Source: Desulfobacteraceae bacterium UBA5852
Lineage (GTDB): Bacteria; Desulfobacterota; Desulfobacteria; Desulfobacterales; UBA5852
Length of the DNA stretch: 9,126 nucleotides
Reading direction: 5' to 3'
NCBI GenBank assembly: GCA_002432195.1
Contig: DJGG01000072.1
Span: forward strand, 2,409-11,534
Positions 6,190 through 9,126 of this stretch are shown here, piece after piece. The translations under genes were made by a program, and so were the position numbers. The notes under the pieces were generated by a model. That model ran no database searches and had not been told where the DNA came from. It worked only from the letters and a program-made list of their open reading frames with translations. The first letter of the stretch is position 1. Each line of letters begins with the position of its first letter.

Positions 6190-6603
6190 ATGATCCTCAA
6201 AATCCTCGACGACCGCCTTCTCTACTGCAATCCCGGCCGCAGCCTGGATTTCATGCGGCTGAACCGGTACTTCCAGTTCATGGACCACCACCCGGGGGTA
6301 ACCGAGGGCCGGGTCAACCGCTTCGCGGATTTCAGCGGCCTGGAGCGCATCGACATCGACAGCGCCACCATCCAGGCCATTGCCGAAATCCGCGGCGTCA
6401 CCACGGCCACCCATAAGCCCGCCAAGGTCGTCCACTACTCCAACCGGCCCCTCGGCTTCGACATCGCCAGGATGTTCGAGGCCTTCTTCCGGTCGGGGAA
6501 GATCCAACTCCGGGCCATGGACGACCTGGACAAAGCCTTGAAGTGGATCGGCGCCACCGACCTCAAGGCGACCATCGTGGGATTGGAGGAAGAAATCCCC
6601 TGA
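6190..6603 (+). CDS. Hypothetical protein, SpoIIAA/STAS-like
   Basis: A 137-residue soluble protein with no signal peptide or membrane segment. The pattern is alternating strands and helices. RVNRFADFSGLERIDIDS (41-58) is followed by a helix, then a strand AKVVHYSNRPLGFDIARMFE (78-97), and a C-terminal end IQLRAMDDLDKALKWIG (105-121). This closely recalls SpoIIAA-like (STAS/CRAL-TRIO-type) small proteins, which typically end in a strand plus an 'F.DLDEAL.WL'-like helix. The assignment is by eye. The start at 6190 has AGGAG 4 bases upstream; an in-frame ATG at 6139 lacks this. It is 177 bp upstream of a sensor kinase on the same strand, so a regulatory link is possible but not shown. No known ligand or activity. 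Confidence 0.8.
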   Translation: MILKILDDRLLYCNPGRSLDFMRLNRYFQFMDHHPGVTEGRVNRFADFSGLERIDIDSATIQAIAEIRGVTTATHKPAKVVHYSNRPLGFDIARMFEAFFRSGKIQLRAMDDLDKALKWIGATDLKATIVGLEEEIP

Positions 6604-6780
6604 CGCAGCGACGGCGGCACGGGAAAGGCCGGGGGCGGGCGATGGGGTCCCGGCGATCGCCGCCGTCGTCCGCGACGGGACGGCGCGCGGGGTGGAAGAT
6701 AACGACCCGCGCCGGCGCCCGGGTGCCGCGCTGCCTGCGGCCTGAACGCCCAACGCCCTGATATGCTGAACGGAAATCCG
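6604..6780. other. Intergenic leader of the two-component genes
   Basis: This very GC-rich 177-bp gap contains a 10-base palindrome, GGCGATCGCC (6652-6661), and several overlapping GC repeats. I see neither a clear sigma70 promoter nor a GG-N10-GC sigma54 promoter. The palindrome could be an operator, but short GC palindromes are expected in DNA of this composition. Confidence 0.3.
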
Positions 6781-8325
6781 ATGGATTCGGATGCGCAGGC
6801 CATCAAGCACCCCATCCGGCACAAGATCTTCCTCGTCAGCCTCGTGCCCACCCTGGCGCTTCTGGCGGCGGCCCTGCTGAACCACCAGTACCTGAATTCC
6901 CTGGGCGACAGTGCCGAGCGCATCCTCTCCAAGAACTACAAGAGCATCCAGGCCGCCCAGGAGGCCCGCAAAGCCCTGGAGGAGATCCGCAACCTGCGGC
7001 TGGAGCGGATGCTGCCCCCTCGGGCCGCCGCGGAAATCCCCCGGGAAATGCTCCAGGCGCTCCAGGGAAGCCTGGACATTTGCCGCGCCAACATCACCGA
7101 GCCGGGGGAGCGGGAGCTGATCGATCGGCTGGTGGACGGCTATGCGCGCTACGCCACCCTGGCCGGCGCGCTCCCGGCCGCCGACCGCCATCCCTGGAAC
7201 GACGAGGCGTTCGCCGGGTTCCTGGCGCTCAGCGCCGAGATGATCCTGCTCGTCGACGACCTGGTGGCCGTCAACGAGGCGGCCATGGAGCGCGCCGACC
7301 AGGATACGCGCCACCTGGCCCGCCGGGCCCAGCGCCATGCCGCCGTGCTTTTCGGGATCATCATCAGCGCCATCCTGGCCTTGAGCTATTTTCTCTCCTA
7401 CCGCATCGCCCGGCCCATCATGAAGCTGGCCCACCGCTTGTCCGGCGCCCCGGAAGGCCGCGGGGTGTACCCGCAGTTGCGGGTGGGCGCGCAAGACGAA
7501 ATCGGCTTCCTGACCCACGCCTTCAACCGCTTGTTCCGCCGCCTGGAGCAGTACGACCGCCACCGGGACGACATCCTGGCGGCCGAAAAGGAGAAGGTGC
7601 GCCGCGGCGAAGAGGCCAAGGGACGCTTCATCGCCGATATTTCCCACCAGCTCAAGACCCCCATGACCTCGCTGTCCATGAGCGTGGGCATGCTCCACTC
7701 CCGAGGGGACCGGCTCGACCCCCGAAAAACGGTCCGCCTGGTGGCCACGGCCCACGACGACTGCAACCGCCTGGCGGCCCTGATCAACGAGCTGGTGGAC
7801 CTGTCGCGCCTGGAGGCCATGGCCCGGCCGCGCCCCAAGGAAACCCTGGACATCACCCAGGTGATCCGGGAGTGCCTGGCCCCCCTGCGCAAGCAGGCGG
7901 AGGCCAAGGGCCTGCATCTGGCGGTGGACGTGCCGGCGGATCTGCCGCGGGTCACCATCGACTCCTTCCGTTTCCCCTGGGTGATCACCAACCTGGTGGG
8001 CAACGCGCTGCGCTACACCGACCGAGGCGGCCGCATCGCCTTGGCCGTCAGCCGCCAGGGCCAGCGCTATTACTTCCAGTGCAGCGATACCGGCAGCGGC
8101 ATCGACCCCCGTTACCTGCCGCACATCTTCGACCGCTTCACCCAGTTTTCCGAGCGGGGCAAAAGCGGCACCGTCGGCCTCGGCCTGGCCATCGTCAAGG
8201 ACATCATCGAGCAGCACGGCGGGGACGTGGCGGTGGAAAGCCTGCCGGGCAAAGGCACCACGTTCACTTTCTGGATCCCGATTCTGGAAGAGGAGCCCCA
8301 TGGACAAGGCCCTGATCATCGATGA
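6781..8325 (+). CDS. HAMP-domain sensor histidine kinase (KinB-like)
   Basis: A 514-residue inner-membrane sensor kinase. Order: short cytoplasmic start, TM1 (about 16-34), a mostly helical periplasmic sensor of about 150 residues, TM2 (about 188-206), HAMP (207-259), a helical linker, HisKA with phospho-acceptor His289 in ISHQLKTP, then HATPase_c with the N box NLVGNALRYT (404-413), G1 DTGSGID (436-442), F box FDRFTQF and G2 GTVGLGLAIVK (463-473). All ATP-binding motifs are intact, so it should be active. Gln290 replaces the usual Glu/Asp after the His. There is no PAS or receiver domain. Start: GGAAA lies 7 bases before the ATG at 6781; an upstream in-frame ATG at 6763 would add six residues. 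It overlaps the regulator gene by 26 bases, so the two are translationally coupled. The HAMP kinase plus sigma54 activator pairing resembles KinB/AlgB; the signal is unknown. Confidence 0.93.
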   Translation: MDSDAQAIKHPIRHKIFLVSLVPTLALLAAALLNHQYLNSLGDSAERILSKNYKSIQAAQEARKALEEIRNLRLERMLPPRAAAEIPREMLQALQGSLDICRANITEPGERELIDRLVDGYARYATLAGALPAADRHPWNDEAFAGFLALSAEMILLVDDLVAVNEAAMERADQDTRHLARRAQRHAAVLFGIIISAILALSYFLSYRIARPIMKLAHRLSGAPEGRGVYPQLRVGAQDEIGFLTHAFNRLFRRLEQYDRHRDDILAAEKEKVRRGEEAKGRFIADISHQLKTPMTSLSMSVGMLHSRGDRLDPRKTVRLVATAHDDCNRLAALINELVDLSRLEAMARPRPKETLDITQVIRECLAPLRKQAEAKGLHLAVDVPADLPRVTIDSFRFPWVITNLVGNALRYTDRGGRIALAVSRQGQRYYFQCSDTGSGIDPRYLPHIFDRFTQFSERGKSGTVGLGLAIVKDIIEQHGGDVAVESLPGKGTTFTFWIPILEEEPHGQGPDHR

Positions 8326-9126
8326 CGACCGCAACATCCTGACCACCCTGGAGATGTACCTCGAAGACAAGGGCTTCGAGGCCACCGGGGCGCCGTCGGG
8401 CGCGGAAGGCCTCGAACGGTTTCACCGTGAGGACCCCGACCTGGTGCTCCTGGACATGAAGCTCCCCGACCGGGACGGGCTGGAGGTGCTCAAGGCGATC
8501 GTCGCCAGCCGGTCGAAAACCCAGGTGGTGGTGATCACGGCCTACGCCACCATCGAGACGGCGGTCACCGCGGTCAAAATGGGGGCCTTCGACTATCTTC
8601 CCAAGCCCTTCGTCCCCGGCCAGCTCGACCTGGTGCTGGAACGGCTGAAGCGCTTTCACCGGATGGAGGCGGAGATCGCCACCCTGCGGGGCATCTTTTC
8701 CGAGGGCGGGATTCTGACCCGCAACCGGCGCATGCGCAAAATCCTGCAGGCCGCGCGCCAGGCGGCCGACTCCCACGCCATTGTCCTGATCAGCGGCGAG
8801 AGCGGCACCGGGAAGGGCCTCCTGGCACGCCTGATCCACGACTGGAGCCCGCGGGCGGAACACCCCTTCGTCACCGTGGATTGCGCCGCGCTCCAGGAAA
8901 ACCTCCTGGAAAGCGATCTCTTCGGCCACGTCAGGGGCGCCTTCACGGGGGCCCTGCGGGACAAGGAGGGCAAGCTCACGCGGGCCGCCGGCGGCAGCGT
9001 GTTCCTGGACGAGGTCTCGGAGATCCCCGCCCCCGTTCAAGGCAAGCTCCTGCGCTTCCTGCAGGACCGGCAATTCGAATGCCTGGGGGACCCCCAGCCC
9101 CGCACCGTGGACGTGCGCATCATCGC
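8300..9126 (+). CDS. NtrC-class sigma54-dependent response regulator (AlgB-like), partial at right edge
   Basis: Only the first 275 codons are in the window; the rest of the AAA+ domain and the expected helix-turn-helix lie beyond 9126. The receiver domain (1-118) has the acidic pocket IIDDD (Asp8-Asp10), phospho-acceptor Asp52 in VLLDMKLPDRDG, Thr80 and Lys102. The AAA+ domain starts near 138, with Walker A GESGTGKG (166-173), the sigma54-contact loop GAFTGA (213-218) and Walker B VFLDE (Asp237, Glu238). These show a phosphorylation-controlled activator of sigma54 RNA polymerase. Gly instead of the usual Glu after the Walker A Lys, together with IHDWSPRA, points to the AlgB subgroup rather than NtrC itself, by memory of that family. 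The ATG at 8300 is preceded by GAGGAG and lies inside the kinase gene. Its partner is the kinase at 6781. Confidence 0.93.
   Translation, partial: MDKALIIDDDRNILTTLEMYLEDKGFEATGAPSGAEGLERFHREDPDLVLLDMKLPDRDGLEVLKAIVASRSKTQVVVITAYATIETAVTAVKMGAFDYLPKPFVPGQLDLVLERLKRFHRMEAEIATLRGIFSEGGILTRNRRMRKILQAARQAADSHAIVLISGESGTGKGLLARLIHDWSPRAEHPFVTVDCAALQENLLESDLFGHVRGAFTGALRDKEGKLTRAAGGSVFLDEVSEIPAPVQGKLLRFLQDRQFECLGDPQPRTVDVRII

Noticed and set aside
6151..8385. 744-codon minus-strand frame across the STAS-like and kinase genes
   Set aside because: It spans two well-supported plus-strand genes and the intergenic gap, and its translation lacks any domain. It exists because of strong third-position GC bias.

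Overview
The window is GC-rich (roughly 65% by eye) and gene-dense, apart from one non-coding stretch of about 0.9 kb. It looks like a chromosomal segment of a Gram-negative proteobacterium-like organism. The grounds are a TonB/TolA C-terminal-domain protein, a transmembrane HAMP histidine kinase paired with a sigma54-dependent regulator, and Shine-Dalgarno-led genes. A deltaproteobacterial (Desulfobacterota-like) source is my guess from overall protein style and is not proven. I see no phage, transposase, CRISPR, tRNA or rRNA.

Left part (1-3759): a DUF2254 integral membrane protein (minus strand) and a 708-residue alpha/beta-hydrolase-like protein with membrane segments (plus strand). They are divergent and share a 163-bp promoter region. 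The hydrolase has its Ser nucleophile motif after an internal membrane insert and carries a second membrane pair at the C-terminus, so it should act at the inner membrane.

Middle (3760-5627): a convergent gene encodes a cofactor-free chloroperoxidase/esterase-type alpha/beta hydrolase. Upstream of it lie about 925 bp with no credible gene. That stretch holds two copies of a 38-bp imperfect direct repeat, a third related copy of which sits at the left edge of the window, plus strong hairpins and a possible sigma70-type promoter.

Right part (5628-9126), all on the plus strand: a small exported or lipid-anchored protein that is essentially a lone TonB/TolA C-terminal domain; a 137-residue SpoIIAA/STAS-like hypothetical protein; then a translationally coupled two-component pair. 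The pair is a HAMP sensor kinase and an NtrC-class sigma54 activator that runs off the right edge, and it most resembles the KinB/AlgB type. The kinase would sense an envelope or periplasmic signal and phosphorylate the regulator to open sigma54 promoters; the targets are not visible here.

Nothing in the window is clearly a new defence or mobile system. The most unusual items are the membrane-interrupted hydrolase with its DUF2254 partner, and the repeat/hairpin-rich intergenic region.
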